From Chitinophagaceae bacterium UBA4407 (GTDB lineage Bacteria; Bacteroidota; Bacteroidia; Chitinophagales; Chitinophagaceae): a stretch of DNA of 64,000 bases. The stretch is from NCBI GenBank assembly GCA_002390845.1, contig DGQT01000016.1, forward strand, positions 1 to 64,000, given 5' to 3'. Shown here one piece after another: positions 63,291 to 64,000 of this stretch. The notes beneath the pieces were generated by a model, which was not told where the DNA came from, did no database searches, and was given only the letters and a program-made list of their open reading frames with translations. The position numbers and the translations under genes were made by a program. Numbering within the stretch: position 1 is the stretch's first letter; every line of letters begins with the position of its first letter.

Positions 63291-63348
63291 GTACAAGTGT
63301 GCGACGCAAGAAAAGCTTCATAGAAGTTTTGTCGCCTGGTACAAAAAG
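63291..63348 (+). repeat. Dispersed repeat, copy 25 (long form A), between groES and groEL
   Basis: Reads GTACAAGTGTGCGACGCAAG, AAAAGCTTCATAGAAG, then CGCCTGGTACAAAAAG. A nearly complete element inserted in the groES-groEL spacer. Confidence 0.85.
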
Positions 63349-63384
63349 CAAATTTCTAATTACAAATTTCAAAAAAAGAATATT

Positions 63385-64000
63385 ATGGCAAAACAACTCT
63401 TCTTCGATATTGAAGCAAGAAACAGGATGAAACGTGGCGTAGATATTTTGGCCAACGCAGTTAAAGTAACCCTTGGACCAAAAGGTCGCAACGTGGTAAT
63501 TGAGAAAAAATTTGGTGCACCTTCTGTAACCAAAGATGGTGTTACCGTTGCTAAAGAAATTGAACTGGAAGACCCCATTGAAAACATGGGCGCACAAATG
63601 GTAAAAGAAGTTGCATCTAAAACTGCAGATATTGCAGGTGACGGTACAACAACTGCTACTGTTCTTGCACAGTCTATTATTAGCGAAGGTTTGAAAATGG
63701 TTGCTGCAGGTGCAAACCCAATGGACCTGAAACGCGGTATTGACAAAGCTGTAAGCCTTGTAGTGGAAGATTTAAAATCTCAGAGCCAGGCTGTTGGTAA
63801 CGATAGCAAAAAAATTCAGCAGGTTGCTACTATTTCTGCAAACAACGACGAAACAATTGGCAAACTGATTGCTGAAGCTTTTGCAAAAGTTGGTAAAGAA
63901 GGTGTGATTACTGTTGAAGAAGCAAAAGGTACTGATACAACTGTTGACATAGTTGAAGGTATGCAGTTTGACCGTGGTTATATTTCTCCGTACTTTGTTA
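63385..64000 (+). CDS. groEL: Chaperonin GroEL (3' part outside window)
   Basis: The frame from ATG 63385 is open to the end of the window (205 codons). MKRGVDILANAVKVTLGPKGRN, TKDGVTVAKEIELEDP and AGDGTTTATVLAQ are the N-terminal equatorial/ATP-binding part of GroEL, with the catalytic Asp in GDGTTT. The protein then runs into the intermediate and apical domains (EGMQFDRGYISPYF) at the window edge. Confidence 0.97.
   Translation, partial: MAKQLFFDIEARNRMKRGVDILANAVKVTLGPKGRNVVIEKKFGAPSVTKDGVTVAKEIELEDPIENMGAQMVKEVASKTADIAGDGTTTATVLAQSIISEGLKMVAAGANPMDLKRGIDKAVSLVVEDLKSQSQAVGNDSKKIQQVATISANNDETIGKLIAEAFAKVGKEGVITVEEAKGTDTTVDIVEGMQFDRGYISPYFV

Noticed and set aside
3977..63348. CRISPR array made of the TGCGACGCAA repeats
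   Set aside because: Copies are kilobases apart, in both orientations, of varying length, and no cas gene is present.

Overview
The window reads as a chromosome segment of a Bacteroidota bacterium, most likely Chitinophagaceae or a close relative. The evidence is a type IX secretion sorting domain on the first gene, promoters of the TTTG-N19-TAnnTTTG kind, almost no Shine-Dalgarno sequences apart from a strong one at rpsU, a DUF4199 membrane protein, a GDP-heptose operon, and a subtype-iii (Bacteroidetes) type VI secretion system (T6SS). No species can be named from the sequence alone.

Left part (1-14.8 kb): an exported adhesin-like protein that continues beyond the window edge, a beta-barrel outer-membrane protein, a PKD-domain membrane protein, a small exported protein, three tandem TssR-like paralogs (one without its von Willebrand A region) and an ABC transporter that fuses ATPase and permease. 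This looks like the trans-envelope module of the T6SS. Middle part (15.6-25 kb): the contractile machine, in the order tssH/clpV, tssB, tssC, hcp, vgrG, tssE, tssF. No tssG, tssK or tssN is visible, so the core locus is incomplete here.

25-37 kb is a T6SS cargo island: an alpha/beta-hydrolase, an M15-like peptidase, a PAAR protein, a Tle1 (DUF2235) phospholipase next to a DUF2931 lipoprotein, an L,D-transpeptidase-like protein with a Tlde1-style motif, a short protein resembling the ExoY/CyaA/edema-factor nucleotidyl cyclases, and several small unknowns. In the same island sits a divergent single-chain fusion of TssB-like and TssC-like halves. I know of no described counterpart, and it is the most surprising gene in the window.

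37-64 kb is ordinary chromosome: an Mg2+-type P-ATPase, an MDR oxidoreductase, tRNA-Pro, a dihydroorotase homolog that has lost its metal ligands, glycosyltransferases, the four-gene GDP-heptose set hddA-gmhA-hddC-gmhB, pyrE, NUDIX, a SAM hydrolase, an SDR, tRNA-Lys preceded by a broken copy, cutC, a Tat-exported asparaginase, hpf, xerC, rpsU, rpmE, serA, groES and the start of groEL.

An intergenic repeat built around TGCGACGCAA occurs 25 times, in at least three sub-forms and often as inverted pairs. It lies in gaps from 4 kb to 63 kb and is absent from coding sequence. Other structural signals are interleaved perfect inverted repeats over the xerC start codons, a perfect palindrome in the hpf leader, and a near-perfect Shine-Dalgarno before rpsU.
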